A DNA stretch of 64,000 nt, taken from NCBI GenBank assembly GCA_019456165.1, contig VRUJ01000002.1, forward strand, positions 124,001 through 188,000. The letters are read 5' to 3'. Below the pieces are notes generated by a model that saw nothing but the letters and a program-made list of their open reading frames with translations, did no database searches and was not told the DNA's origin. Below, in pieces: positions 7,779 through 16,262 of the stretch (position 1 is the stretch's first letter; every line of letters starts with the position of its first letter). This DNA comes from Chloroflexota bacterium (GTDB lineage Bacteria > Chloroflexota > Anaerolineae > Anaerolineales > UBA11579). The translations under genes and the position numbers were made by a program.

Positions 7779-8012
7779 AGTAAAACATATACATAAAGTG
7801 GCAAACGCGGCACGGTAGGAGAGAGAAAGCAATCATATGCATACCACAGGGTGGCTGCATTCACTAGCTGAAATGAATTTCCACTGAATTGAAAACACCA
7901 ATTTAATCACAATACCCTTCGGTTGGGCATTGGATGTTGGTGACAACCACTTGAGCGTTGTCGGCAGCCTCCAGTTCCTCAACCTGTGGGCAATCAATAT
8001 TTGGAGGACCAA
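7779..8012 (+). promoter_or_regulatory. structured rpsO-pnp intergenic leader
   Basis: The 234 nt before pnp contain at least two hairpins: 7910-7932 (CAAT-A-CCC / GGG-C-ATTG around a TTCGGTT loop) and 7936-7947 (GTTG-GTGA-CAAC, a GNRA tetraloop), and then GGAGG at 8003-8007 for pnp. Bacterial pnp leaders are often sites of RNase III/PNPase autoregulation, which these hairpins could serve. A reverse-strand reading frame here is not considered real. Confidence 0.5.
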
Positions 8013-10229
8013 ATGAAACCTGAAGTAAAGCAATACACCGCCGAAGTTGGCGGTAAAACCATAACGTTCGAAACCGGCAAGATCGCCGGGCAGGCAGGCG
8101 GGGCAGTTACCCTTCGTATGAATGATACTCTCTTATTCTGTTCCGCAACCATGGGAGCAGAGCCGCGCGAAGGCATAAATTTCTTCCCCCTCAGCGTGGA
8201 TTACGAAGAACGCATGTACGCGGGAGGGCGCATACCCGGCTCCTTTTTCCGGCGCGAGGGGCGTCCCACCGAAAACGCCATTCTCACAAATCGCCTCACC
8301 GACCGCACACTGCGCCCACTCTTTCCAAAAGATATGCGCAATGAGGTGCAGGTGATCCTCTACGCCCTTTCTTCTGATGGGGAGACCATCATTGACGTGC
8401 AAGCGATCAATACAGCCTCGGCTGCCCTATCAATTTCTAACATCCCCTGGAACGGTCCTGTGGGTGCTATCCGTGTGGGGCGCATTGATGGCGAATTCGT
8501 GATCAACCCCACATTCGCCGAGCTGGATAAATCAGAATTGGATCTGCGCGTAGCTGGAACCCGCGAAGCAATCATGATGGTGGAATGCGGCGCCAGTGAA
8601 GTGCCTGAAGATGTCATCGCCAGCGCGCTTGAATTTGCGCATACGAACATCCAACCGCTGATTGACACCCAAGAAAAAATGGCTGCCGAGGTTGGCAAAC
8701 CCAAAGACGAATACCCTTCTCTTGGCCTGAACGAAGAATTCAAAACCAAAGTAGCCGAACGCGCTTCTAATGAAATTAGCGCTATTCTCGAGCAAGGAGC
8801 TTCTCGCAGCGAGACAAGAGACAACCTGAGTACGCTGCGAAACCAGATCGTTGAAGAACTCACCGAAGATGAGCAATATACCAAAAATGAAGTTGTGGAA
8901 GCTTTTGAAGCAGCCTATGCCAAGGTTGTGCGCCAACGCATCCTGGATAAAAATATCCGCCCGGACGGACGCAAACCCAGCGAGATCAGGCCCATTTGGT
9001 GCGAAGTGGATTACAGCCCGCGCGCCCACGGTTCCGGGATCTTCACACGTGGCGAGACCCAAGTAGTCACATTTGCTACCCTGGGTACGCCCCGGGATGC
9101 CCAAAGGCTTGATAACCTGACTCCTAACGAGGAAAAACGCTACATGCATCATTACAACTTCCCGCCATTCTCGGTTGGCGAAGTGCGCTTCCTACGGGGC
9201 GCGTCCCGGCGCGAGATCGGGCATGGAGCATTAGCAGAGCGCGCTCTTTTGCCCGTAATCCCTGCAGTGACTGATTTTCCTTATACTCTGCGGCTGGTAT
9301 CAGAATGTATGTCTTCAAACGGTTCTACCTCGATGGGGTCAGTGTGTGGTTCAACTCTGGCATTGATGGACTCGGGAGTGCCAATTAAAGCTCCCGTCTC
9401 CGGTATAGCCATGGGATTGGTCACAGACGGTGAAAAATATGTGATCTTAAGCGATATCCAGGGTGTGGAAGACCACACCGGCGATATGGACTTTAAGGTC
9501 GCAGGGACTTCTAACGGCATCACCGCCCTGCAAATGGATATCAAGGTCGCCGGATTGACAACCACCCTCATGGCAGAAGCCCTTGAACAGGCCAAAGAAG
9601 GCCGCACTCACATCCTCGACAAGATGATGGAAGCGATCTCTGCGCCTCGTCCAGAGCTTAAAGATCACGCCCCGCACATATCCATCCTTACTGTCCCAGT
9701 GGATAAGATCGGCGCAATCATTGGGCCAGGCGGTAAAACTATCCGCAGCATCCAGGATGAAACCGGGGCCAAGATCGATATCATTGGTGATGATGGCACC
9801 GTTTATATTGCCTCCACTGATGGCGATAGTGACCGTATGGCCCGAGAACGCATAGAAGCCCTTACCGAAACCCCCGAACTTGGTCATATTTACACCGGCA
9901 AAGTAGTGCGCACGACCGACTTTGGTGCATTCGTTGAGATTCTACCCGGCCAAGACGGTCTCGTGCACATCTCCCAGCTAGACAGCGAACGTATAAACAG
10001 CGTCGAAGATGTAGCAGTAGTGGGTGATGAGATCACTGTGATGGTAACCAATATTGATCAAAACGGCCGTGTGCGGCTATCCAGGCAGGCAGTATTGGAA
10101 GGCTGGACAGCTGAGGAAGCCGCGGCAAAAGACAAACCCAACCGTTCATCAGGTAATCGCGGCCGGAGTGGCAAAGGCGGCAGGGGCGGCAGGCGCGACC
10201 AGGGTGGCCGTAACAGGAACCGGCGATAA
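8013..10229 (+). CDS. pnp: polyribonucleotide nucleotidyltransferase (PNPase)
   Basis: 738 residues from the ATG at 8013, placed 5 nt after GGAGG; an upstream frame extension to 7986 is rejected. Two RNase PH domains with the alpha-helical linker occupy residues 1 to about 545. A KH domain with the GPGGKTIR loop sits near residue 570 and an S1 domain (GKVVRTTDFGAFVEILPGQDG) at about 623-692. The last ~40 residues are a Gly/Arg-rich, RGG-like tail that probably adds RNA affinity. PNPase degrades RNA 3' to 5' by phosphorolysis and acts in the degradosome. A strong terminator follows 33 nt after the stop. Confidence 0.98.
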   Translation: MKPEVKQYTAEVGGKTITFETGKIAGQAGGAVTLRMNDTLLFCSATMGAEPREGINFFPLSVDYEERMYAGGRIPGSFFRREGRPTENAILTNRLTDRTLRPLFPKDMRNEVQVILYALSSDGETIIDVQAINTASAALSISNIPWNGPVGAIRVGRIDGEFVINPTFAELDKSELDLRVAGTREAIMMVECGASEVPEDVIASALEFAHTNIQPLIDTQEKMAAEVGKPKDEYPSLGLNEEFKTKVAERASNEISAILEQGASRSETRDNLSTLRNQIVEELTEDEQYTKNEVVEAFEAAYAKVVRQRILDKNIRPDGRKPSEIRPIWCEVDYSPRAHGSGIFTRGETQVVTFATLGTPRDAQRLDNLTPNEEKRYMHHYNFPPFSVGEVRFLRGASRREIGHGALAERALLPVIPAVTDFPYTLRLVSECMSSNGSTSMGSVCGSTLALMDSGVPIKAPVSGIAMGLVTDGEKYVILSDIQGVEDHTGDMDFKVAGTSNGITALQMDIKVAGLTTTLMAEALEQAKEGRTHILDKMMEAISAPRPELKDHAPHISILTVPVDKIGAIIGPGGKTIRSIQDETGAKIDIIGDDGTVYIASTDGDSDRMARERIEALTETPELGHIYTGKVVRTTDFGAFVEILPGQDGLVHISQLDSERINSVEDVAVVGDEITVMVTNIDQNGRVRLSRQAVLEGWTAEEAAAKDKPNRSSGNRGRSGKGGRGGRRDQGGRNRNRR

Positions 10230-10262
10230 TTCACAGATTATCTTTACACACCCAAGAATTCT

Positions 10263-10299
10263 AAAAAGCGGCGTTTTCAAAAACGCCGCTTTATTTTTT
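10263..10299 (+). terminator. Rho-independent terminator of pnp
   Basis: AAAGCGGCGTTTT (10265-10277) and AAAACGCCGCTTT (10280-10292) form a perfect 13-bp stem with a 2-nt loop, followed by a T-rich run. It ends the rpsO-pnp transcript. Confidence 0.95.
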
Positions 10300-10311
10300 C
10301 TAGATAAACTA

Positions 10312-10390
10312 CCAAAATCCTCTAAACTCCTATCCCCGCTGCAAGCAACGGGGTATTACGGAGTTTAGCCCCCACGGGTACGGATTTTGG
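10312..10390. repeat. nested palindromic element
   Basis: Three concentric inverted repeats: CCAAAATCC (10312-10320) with GGATTTTGG (10382-10390); CTAAACTCC (10322-10330) with GGAGTTTAG (10360-10368); and CCCCG around a CTGCAAGCAA loop region to CGGGG (10334-10353). The outer two are perfect 9-bp matches. It lies after the pnp terminator and is non-coding; it looks like a REP/MITE-type element or a structured RNA. Confidence 0.7.
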
Positions 10391-10402
10391 AAAAACATGG
10401 AA

Positions 10403-10425
10403 CCCTCGTAGCAAGCTACGGGGTA
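10403..10425. repeat. short palindromic repeat related to the core of the preceding element
   Basis: CCCTCGTAG-CAAG-CTACGGGG forms a stem of about 8 bp and is followed by TATTC. The core of the preceding element (CCCCGCTG-CAAG-CAACGGGG followed by TATTA) has the same layout, so these are two members of one short repeat family. The remaining gap to 10628 is AT-rich with no recognised gene. Confidence 0.6.
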
Positions 10426-10628
10426 TTCAGCAAGAATAAAATGGTATTAACATCACCTGTTATGCATACAGATTATAGCTTCGAGGGTATATGTAATTTT
10501 CTATATCTAAATATTTATGTCGCGCCGAAGATCTCAATCTGCATACTTTGCAAATCTCTAAGGTCATTTAATGATAAAGGTCTATATAATTATTATTATC
10601 TTCGAATTCAATCAAGGAATAATTTAAA

Positions 10629-12506
10629 CTGAAAAAATCCTTCATTAATAAAGTGTTTTCCTTATTTGCATTGATATTATTCACTACGACTGCTTGCGGC
10701 CAAAGTTCAACTCCCGTTGCTGGCAATCAGGCTGGCGTTTTTGATAACGCCACACAATCCAGCTCAGCACAGCGTACTGCCCAGATCTCAGAAAAAGAAG
10801 GTGAAGTTACCTGGCGGGAGTCGCAGGATGCTGCCTGGCAAACAGCTGATGTAGGATGGGTTTTGCAAGTCGGAAACCAAGTGCGTACCGGTCAAGATGG
10901 TAAGGCAACGATTGTTTTCACAGAAGGCACTATTACACGCGTGATTCCCAATTCTGTTTTCAGCATGCAAGAATTGACTGGAGATACAGAAAATCCAGCC
11001 ACTACACTTGAACTTATCCAGGGTCAGGTATTTGTTATTCTCAATTCATTGCTAGGAAATGGACATTTTGAGGTCGATTCGTCCAGTGGAGTCGCATCAG
11101 TGCGTGGTTCTTTATTAAGTTTGCGGATTACTCCATCCGGAAGATTGATTGCTACCTGTCTTGAAGGCCACTGTACCATAGGCAATGGAAATGGTTCAGT
11201 TGCATTGGTTCATGGCCAGCAAGCTGAAATCGCGGGGATTAATTTCTCTCCAGATATCCCAAGCGAGATGCACGATTATCAACTGAATGAATGGTTCACC
11301 TATCATCCAGAAGCTGTCTTGATCGCCTTGGATAACAATGTGATTGCAGACGGTTTCCTGCCGCCAGAATGCAACCCACAAACCGGTGAGAATTGTGAAT
11401 TAGACCTTTCCTGTGACCCCCAGACCGGTATTGGTTGTGATTTACCTCCTGGATGCGATCCAATTACAGGCCAAGGTTGCGAACTCCCAGCAGGCTGCAA
11501 TCCCATCACCGGAGAGGGCTGCGGACTCCCACCCGAATGTGATCCCCTCACCGGACTTGGCTGTGAAACCCCCTCCGGCTGCAACATCATCACTAGAGAA
11601 GGTTGTGAAGGACCAGTTGGCTGTGACCCGCTCAGTGGGACTGGCTGCGATTTGCCTCCAGGATGCGACCCAGCAAGTGGTGTTGGTTGTGAGTTGCCAA
11701 GCGGATGTAACCTCGCTACAGGCGAAGGTTGTGAACCCGACCAGTTCTGCATTGACTTCCCTGATAACCCCGCTTGTAATCCCGATTTTTGCAATGAATT
11801 CCCTGATGACCCCGCCTGTATCCCAGACTTCTGCAACGAATTCCCTGATGACCCCGCCTGTATCCCAGACTTCTGCAACGAATTCCCTGATGACCCGATT
11901 TGTAATCCTAATTTCTGCCTCGATTTCCCCAATGACCCGGCCTGTAACCCTGATTTCTGCTTTGATTTCCCAGATGACCCTGCCTGTATCCCAGACTTCT
12001 GCACCGAATTTCCCAATGACCCGGCCTGTATCCCTAATTTCTGCACCGAATTTCCCAATGACCCGGCCTGTATCCCTGATTTCTGCACCGAATTTCCCAA
12101 TGATCCGGCCTGTATCCCTGATTTTTGCACCGAATTCCCCAATGACCCTGCCTGTATCCCAGACTTCTGCACCGAATTCCCCAATGATCCGGCCTGTATC
12201 CCTGATTTTTGCACCGAATTCCCCAACGACCCATCTTGTAGCCCTGACTTCTGCATCGAATTCCCCGAAGACCCAAACTGTTTGACAGGGCCACTCCCAC
12301 CCCCGCCTCCAGATCCGTGTGAAGTCGACCCTGAGTCTTGCGCACCCCCGCCACCGCCACCCGATCCGTGCGAAGTCGACCCTGAGTCTTGCGCACCCCT
12401 ACCGCCCCCGCCACCGCCTCCCGATCCGTGCGAAGTCGACCCTGAGTCTTGCGCACCACCCCCGCCTCCTCTGATATATACCAAGTTTAAGCTACTCGCA
12501 GCCTAA
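10629..12506 (+). CDS. FecR-domain lipoprotein with cysteine-patterned repeat stalk
   Basis: About 625 residues. The GTG at 10653 falls inside the signal peptide and has no ribosome binding site. The CTG at 10629, 10 nt after AAGGA, gives KKSFINK plus a hydrophobic core and the lipobox TTAC, so a CTG start is proposed. A FecR domain follows (EGEVTWRESQDAAWQ to GQQAEI, roughly 55-210). Then come three repeat blocks: about ten ~14-residue GCDPITGxGCELP units, about twelve 14-residue DFCTEFPNDPACIP units, and Pro-rich blocks with DPCEVDPESCAP three times. The cysteines are strictly spaced (C-x8-C), which suggests disulfide-locked surface repeats. FecR domains elsewhere sense or bind envelope ligands. 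The product is probably a lipid-anchored surface protein. Confidence 0.75.
   Translation: MKKSFINKVFSLFALILFTTTACGQSSTPVAGNQAGVFDNATQSSSAQRTAQISEKEGEVTWRESQDAAWQTADVGWVLQVGNQVRTGQDGKATIVFTEGTITRVIPNSVFSMQELTGDTENPATTLELIQGQVFVILNSLLGNGHFEVDSSSGVASVRGSLLSLRITPSGRLIATCLEGHCTIGNGNGSVALVHGQQAEIAGINFSPDIPSEMHDYQLNEWFTYHPEAVLIALDNNVIADGFLPPECNPQTGENCELDLSCDPQTGIGCDLPPGCDPITGQGCELPAGCNPITGEGCGLPPECDPLTGLGCETPSGCNIITREGCEGPVGCDPLSGTGCDLPPGCDPASGVGCELPSGCNLATGEGCEPDQFCIDFPDNPACNPDFCNEFPDDPACIPDFCNEFPDDPACIPDFCNEFPDDPICNPNFCLDFPNDPACNPDFCFDFPDDPACIPDFCTEFPNDPACIPNFCTEFPNDPACIPDFCTEFPNDPACIPDFCTEFPNDPACIPDFCTEFPNDPACIPDFCTEFPNDPSCSPDFCIEFPEDPNCLTGPLPPPPPDPCEVDPESCAPPPPPPDPCEVDPESCAPLPPPPPPPDPCEVDPESCAPPPPPLIYTKFKLLAA
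11757..12290 (+). repeat. 42-bp coding tandem repeats
   Basis: About twelve copies of a 42-bp unit encoding DFCTEFPNDPACIP. The copies from about 11990 to 12230 are almost identical, while the outer copies are diverged, so the array has recently expanded or homogenised by slippage or recombination. Length variation between strains is expected. Confidence 0.9.
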
Positions 12507-12509
12507 AAG

Positions 12510-12545
12510 TTAAAAAGCCGCAGAATGAAAACTGCGGCTTTTTGG
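12510..12545. terminator. bidirectional terminator between the FecR gene and murE
   Basis: AAAAAGCCGCAG (12512-12523) and CTGCGGCTTTTT (12532-12543) form a perfect 12-bp stem with an A-run on one side and a T-run on the other. It can therefore end both the + FecR gene and the - murE gene, which converge here. Confidence 0.95.
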
Positions 12546-12562
12546 TTTAATAAATCAAATCC

Positions 12563-14107
12563 TCAATTTTGCGTAGGTAAGTAAGGCATCTCGGGTCCTT
12601 CCACACCCAAGTGCTCTGCCAGGGCGGCTCGCAGAGCCGTGCGGTCATCCCAGGGGTATTCGGTCTCCCCGAAGCACATGGATTGCTCGTGGCCTTTCCC
12701 CAGCGCTAAAACCAGATCGCCGGGTTGGGCTTGCTCTACCGCAAAGCGGATGGCATCTCCCCTGTCCGGAATCCGCCAGAAAGTCTTCGCTTCCACACCC
12801 CCTTTTGCGCGTGCACCCACCGCCATGTCAGCTAATATTTCTTCGAGGGAATCGGTGCGCGGATCCTCAGCGGTGAGGATGGTAAGGTCGGCCAATTGGG
12901 CTGAGATCTCGGCCATCAAGCGGCGTTTCGCCCGATCGCGCAATCCAGCAGAACCGAAAACCGCGATAATGCGCCCACCTGTGAGTTTACGGCTTGCTTC
13001 CAGGGCGCGTTTGAGGCCATTTGGTGTATGCGCAAAGTCAACTATCGCGCTGAAATCCTGGCCCAGATCTATTCTTTCCATCCTCCCAGGCACTCCTGTA
13101 AGATTGGCAATCCCTTGCGTGACAGCCGCCACATCCAACCCCAATCCGACCGCGCAAGCAGCTCCGGCGGCCAGGCAGTTGGATACGTTATAGTCACCGA
13201 CTAAATTGCACTCGATAGGGAAATTGAAATTGGGAGTAAGCGCAGTAAATTGGAGCCCTTTAATTGTTTGAGTGATCGCCTCCGCACGCACCTGAGCAGA
13301 CTCGTGCAGCCCATAGCTTATTTGGGTTACACTGCTGACTTCTGCAAGATAATCATATGATATATCATCCCGGTTGAGGATCGCGGCGCGGGGAATTGGA
13401 TTCTGTTTGGTCTCCCCATCTGCAAGACCAGTAAACAGGCGCGCCTTGGCAGCGCGGTATTCTGCATATGACCCGTGAAAATCGAGATGCTCGTGTGTAA
13501 TATTAGTCACGACTGCCAAATCAAATTGTGAGCCAAGCAAGCGTCTGGCAGCCAGACCGTGAGAAGTTGCTTCGAGGACTGCATGAGTTAACCCTGCAGA
13601 TACCATTTGGGCTAGATAATTTTGGACATCGTATGCCTCTGGGGTGGTGACATGGAAACCTGTATCCAGCGTTTTTCCCCCGATGACGGCATTTACGGTT
13701 GAGATCATGCCTACCCGCAACCCCGCCGCTACCATAATTTGATACAGCAAGTTGGCTGTCGTCGTCTTACCATCCGTGCCGGTTACCCCAATAAGAGTCA
13801 ATTTGCGTGATGGATGATCAAAGAATGCAGCAGAAATCAGGGCGAGCGCCTTCCGGCTGTCTTCCACCTGGATATAAGGCACACCGAGATCTTCCAAAGC
13901 TTGCGTGCCGATAACTGCAGCTGCGCCGTGGTCTAATGCTTCGGGAATGAACCTGTGACCATCAATATTGTCGCTCGTGGCGACGAACAATTCTCCGGGT
14001 TGAATGAGGCGCGAATCAACCGCTATACCGCTAACAGCGAAATCTGCCGACAGGGCAGGAATAGGGGTGAATTCCGAAAATAGTTTAGAGAGTTTAACCT
14101 GAGGCAC
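12563..14107 (-). CDS. murE: UDP-N-acetylmuramoyl-tripeptide synthetase MurE
   Basis: 514 residues from a GTG at 14107, preceded by GGGAAAGG; a longer reading from a TTG at 14140 starts inside a hairpin and is less likely. MurE adds the third stem-peptide residue (usually meso-DAP or L-Lys) to UDP-MurNAc-L-Ala-D-Glu in the cytoplasm. Motifs: ATP loop GVTGTDGKTTT, EATSHGLAARRL, THEHLDFHGSY (carbamylated-Lys region nearby), VDFAHTPNGL and GSAGLRDRAKR. The amino-acid selectivity motif reads EDPR where the DAP-type has DNPR; the Arg is kept, so DAP is possible but the residue cannot be fixed. It lies 83 nt after the Fo ATP synthase genes on the same strand. Confidence 0.93.
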   Translation of the reverse strand: MPQVKLSKLFSEFTPIPALSADFAVSGIAVDSRLIQPGELFVATSDNIDGHRFIPEALDHGAAAVIGTQALEDLGVPYIQVEDSRKALALISAAFFDHPSRKLTLIGVTGTDGKTTTANLLYQIMVAAGLRVGMISTVNAVIGGKTLDTGFHVTTPEAYDVQNYLAQMVSAGLTHAVLEATSHGLAARRLLGSQFDLAVVTNITHEHLDFHGSYAEYRAAKARLFTGLADGETKQNPIPRAAILNRDDISYDYLAEVSSVTQISYGLHESAQVRAEAITQTIKGLQFTALTPNFNFPIECNLVGDYNVSNCLAAGAACAVGLGLDVAAVTQGIANLTGVPGRMERIDLGQDFSAIVDFAHTPNGLKRALEASRKLTGGRIIAVFGSAGLRDRAKRRLMAEISAQLADLTILTAEDPRTDSLEEILADMAVGARAKGGVEAKTFWRIPDRGDAIRFAVEQAQPGDLVLALGKGHEQSMCFGETEYPWDDRTALRAALAEHLGVEGPEMPYLPTQN

Positions 14108-14130
14108 AGTAACCTTTCCCAGATATGGGA

Positions 14131-14165
14131 AGACGCCCAAAGGACAACAATAACCCCGGGCGTCT
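14131..14165 (-). promoter_or_regulatory. hairpin between atpF and murE
   Basis: AGACGCCC (14131-14138) and GGGCGTCT (14158-14165) form a perfect 8-bp stem with a 19-nt loop in the gap between the b-delta gene and murE. There is no T-tract on the transcribed strand, so it may be a processing or attenuation site rather than a terminator. Confidence 0.5.
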
Positions 14166-14189
14166 CAGATTTAATATGGAGATAATTAA

Positions 14190-14930
14190 TTATCGCAGGC
14201 TCTGGTCCATAGCGTCCAAATTGCCAGATACCGAACCATCCAGCACTTTGTCGCCCACACGCACAACCAAGCCGCCTAATATGCTGGGGTTAACTTTGAA
14301 AGTAACATCAGCTTTTTTACTGCCAAGTTTAACCAAGACATCTTTCTTAACTGTGTCTTCTTCCTTCTTGGTCAAGGGTAAGGCGCTAGTGACCACAGCA
14401 GAATCTCCTGCTAACATAGCGCTTTCAAGGACGACAACTTTTCCAGATTTCACGCCAGAAAAGAAGCTGTCGATTAAGGCATGCTGGCGCTTCTCATTCA
14501 GAGCTTCGCCAATCAGTTTATGGGTTGCAGACATCGCCAAAGCAGCCACATGGCCGCGTACTTCACCCAAAATGCGGTTGCGTTCTTGTTCGGCTTCTGC
14601 AATAGCCTCTTCACGCGCTTTAGCAGCTTCAGCATCAACGCTGGCCGTGATATCCCGGCTGGCTTCCTCAGCTCGCTGTGTGGCTTCGCGCACAATTTCA
14701 GAAGCCTTTGATTGAGCTTCGGCGATGACCTTCTCAGCCTCGGCCTCAGCATTGGAGCGCGCTTCTCCTGCCACGCGCGCGTCTTCCAAGCCTTTGGTAA
14801 TCGTCTCGCGGCGCTGCTCAAGCACGTTCATTAGGGGTTTGTACACCCATACTTTAAGCACCACGAACAAGATCCCAAAATTAAAAATCTGAACAAATAT
14901 ATATCCTAAATTAATACCAAGGTCTTCCAA
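14190..14930 (-). CDS. atpF: ATP synthase b subunit fused to delta C-terminal domain
   Basis: 246 residues. Residues 1-165 are a b subunit: N-terminal membrane helix (GYIFVQIFNFGILFVVLKVWVY) and a long Ala/Glu-rich coiled coil forming the peripheral stalk. About 170-246 (SALPLTKKEEDTVKK, then NPSILGGLVVRVGDKVLDGS) match the C-terminal domain of the delta (OSCP) subunit, which joins b to the catalytic head. The delta N-terminal helical bundle, which binds alpha, is not present. Fused b-delta chains are known (mycobacteria) but there delta is complete. An ordinary delta may exist elsewhere. It is last of the Fo genes; no F1 gene follows. Confidence 0.88.
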   Translation of the reverse strand: MEDLGINLGYIFVQIFNFGILFVVLKVWVYKPLMNVLEQRRETITKGLEDARVAGEARSNAEAEAEKVIAEAQSKASEIVREATQRAEEASRDITASVDAEAAKAREEAIAEAEQERNRILGEVRGHVAALAMSATHKLIGEALNEKRQHALIDSFFSGVKSGKVVVLESAMLAGDSAVVTSALPLTKKEEDTVKKDVLVKLGSKKADVTFKVNPSILGGLVVRVGDKVLDGSVSGNLDAMDQSLR

Positions 14931-14963
14931 TGGTAGCCTCCTTACTAATGACTGATCTCGTTC

Positions 14964-15206
14964 CTAATTTCCAACAACGAACAAAATCAGGAGGGCAACC
15001 ACAAGGCAGTAAATTGCTACAGCCTCAGCAAAGGCGATGCCCAGAATCATGTTGGTTTGAATGGTGCCTGTGGCATCAGGGTTACGACCCATAGCCTGAA
15101 CCGCACCACTGGTTACGATTCCAATTCCAGCACCAGCGCCGATAGCGCCGATCATTGCCAATCCCGCCCCAATCAATTTCGCTGCGATAACTATATCACC
15201 TTCCAT
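14964..15206 (-). CDS. atpE: ATP synthase c subunit
   Basis: 80 residues forming two membrane helices of the c-ring. The first contains the Gly/Ala-rich packing motif GAIGAGAGIGIV, the polar loop is GRNPD, and the second carries the ion-binding Glu in AFAEAVAIYCL. The Gln and Ser/Thr ligands that define sodium-binding c subunits are absent, so protons are the likely coupling ion. The gene has the expected position between atpB and atpF, with ribosome binding site GAGGAC. Confidence 0.95.
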   Translation of the reverse strand: MEGDIVIAAKLIGAGLAMIGAIGAGAGIGIVTSGAVQAMGRNPDATGTIQTNMILGIAFAEAVAIYCLVVALLILFVVGN

Positions 15207-15266
15207 TAGTTAGTCCTCCAAAAATTTTCAGTCTTGCGGGGTTTACTCCCGCATTTGTTAATAAAA

Positions 15267-16262
15267 CTAATCGTGATGTTCGTCGTCGTGGCTGATAGTT
15301 GCTTGTGCCATGAATGTCATGGTAAGCATGCCAAAAACGATTGCCTGGATCATACCGACTCCAAACTCTAATAACAAGAATCCTGATTGAGCGGCCACTG
15401 GTACTAGCGTGCCGATGACGAACAGAAGCACAGAACCAGCAAAAATATTGCCGAACAAACGGAAAGAGAACGAAAGTACTTTAGAAATTTCTGAGACCAA
15501 TTCGAGCAAACCAACCCCAAAATCAATTACACCAAACATGGGCACTTTGAAGAGGGTTTTGGTATTAATGAATTTTCTGAAATAGCCGCCTTTTAATGCC
15601 CGCACCCCGATGACCTGGGTCATGACGACTGCGATTAGAGCTAAGGAAATAGTGAAGTTCAGATCTGTTGAAGCCACACGCACAAATGGGCTCAACAAAT
15701 ATTGTTTTTCATGATGCTCAGCATCGCCTTCAGGGGCATTAACGATAGTATTAAAACCGAAGGCATCCTCTATTGGAAAGCCATGTTCACCTTCTCCAAC
15801 AGGTTCCAATAATCCGATGCTGTCCACTCCAGGGATAAGCTCCATCCAGTTGACCACTAAAACCAGTAAAGTGATGGTAGCAAAATAGGGAAAAATGGTC
15901 TTGGCCCATTTTCCGGCAGTGGATTCTGTCAGGTTATACAATCCCTCTAGCAGCCCTTCTACCGCTCCAGAAATACCTCTGGGAATCAAGTTGCCGCCCC
16001 GTGTAGATCGGCGGTATGCAAAAGCTAATAGAATAATAAGCACATCCGCAATCAGGGTTGCTAGTATTGTATTGGTAAGGTAAAAATCACCAATAATCGG
16101 GAGCGTCACAGGATTATGGGTAAGTCTTTCAGCTGGTAGTGCAATATGCGGCTGCACGGGAGGATATGATTGTGCAGCAAAGAAACCTAATACAATAAAT
16201 AACAAAACGAACCAGCGGTGAACACCCCAACGCCATCTACTAGTCTTCTCTTTCTCTTCCAA
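15267..16262 (-). CDS. atpB: ATP synthase a subunit
   Basis: 331 residues with five or six membrane helices. The essential Arg of the proton channel is in SFRLFGNIFAG, and the last helix carries QAIVFGMLTMTFM. A long extracytoplasmic segment between helices (residues about 140-195, with EGEHGFPIEDAFGFN) and a His/Asp-rich tail (DDEHHD) make it longer than the E. coli protein (271). The start is a TTG at 16262, 6 nt after GAGGAGG, within the end of the preceding atpZ gene (23-nt overlap), so translation is coupled. Confidence 0.95.
   Translation of the reverse strand: MEEKEKTSRWRWGVHRWFVLLFIVLGFFAAQSYPPVQPHIALPAERLTHNPVTLPIIGDFYLTNTILATLIADVLIILLAFAYRRSTRGGNLIPRGISGAVEGLLEGLYNLTESTAGKWAKTIFPYFATITLLVLVVNWMELIPGVDSIGLLEPVGEGEHGFPIEDAFGFNTIVNAPEGDAEHHEKQYLLSPFVRVASTDLNFTISLALIAVVMTQVIGVRALKGGYFRKFINTKTLFKVPMFGVIDFGVGLLELVSEISKVLSFSFRLFGNIFAGSVLLFVIGTLVPVAAQSGFLLLEFGVGMIQAIVFGMLTMTFMAQATISHDDEHHD

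Noticed and set aside
11413-12285. A 290-residue forward frame inside the FecR gene
   Set aside because: Same cause: a +1 shadow of the repeat array with no ribosome binding site or recognisable domain.
11303-12484. A 393-residue reverse reading frame across the FecR repeats
   Set aside because: It is open only because the 42-bp repeats keep every frame open; its Gly/Ser/Gln product has no signal or domain and it lies wholly opposite a better supported gene.
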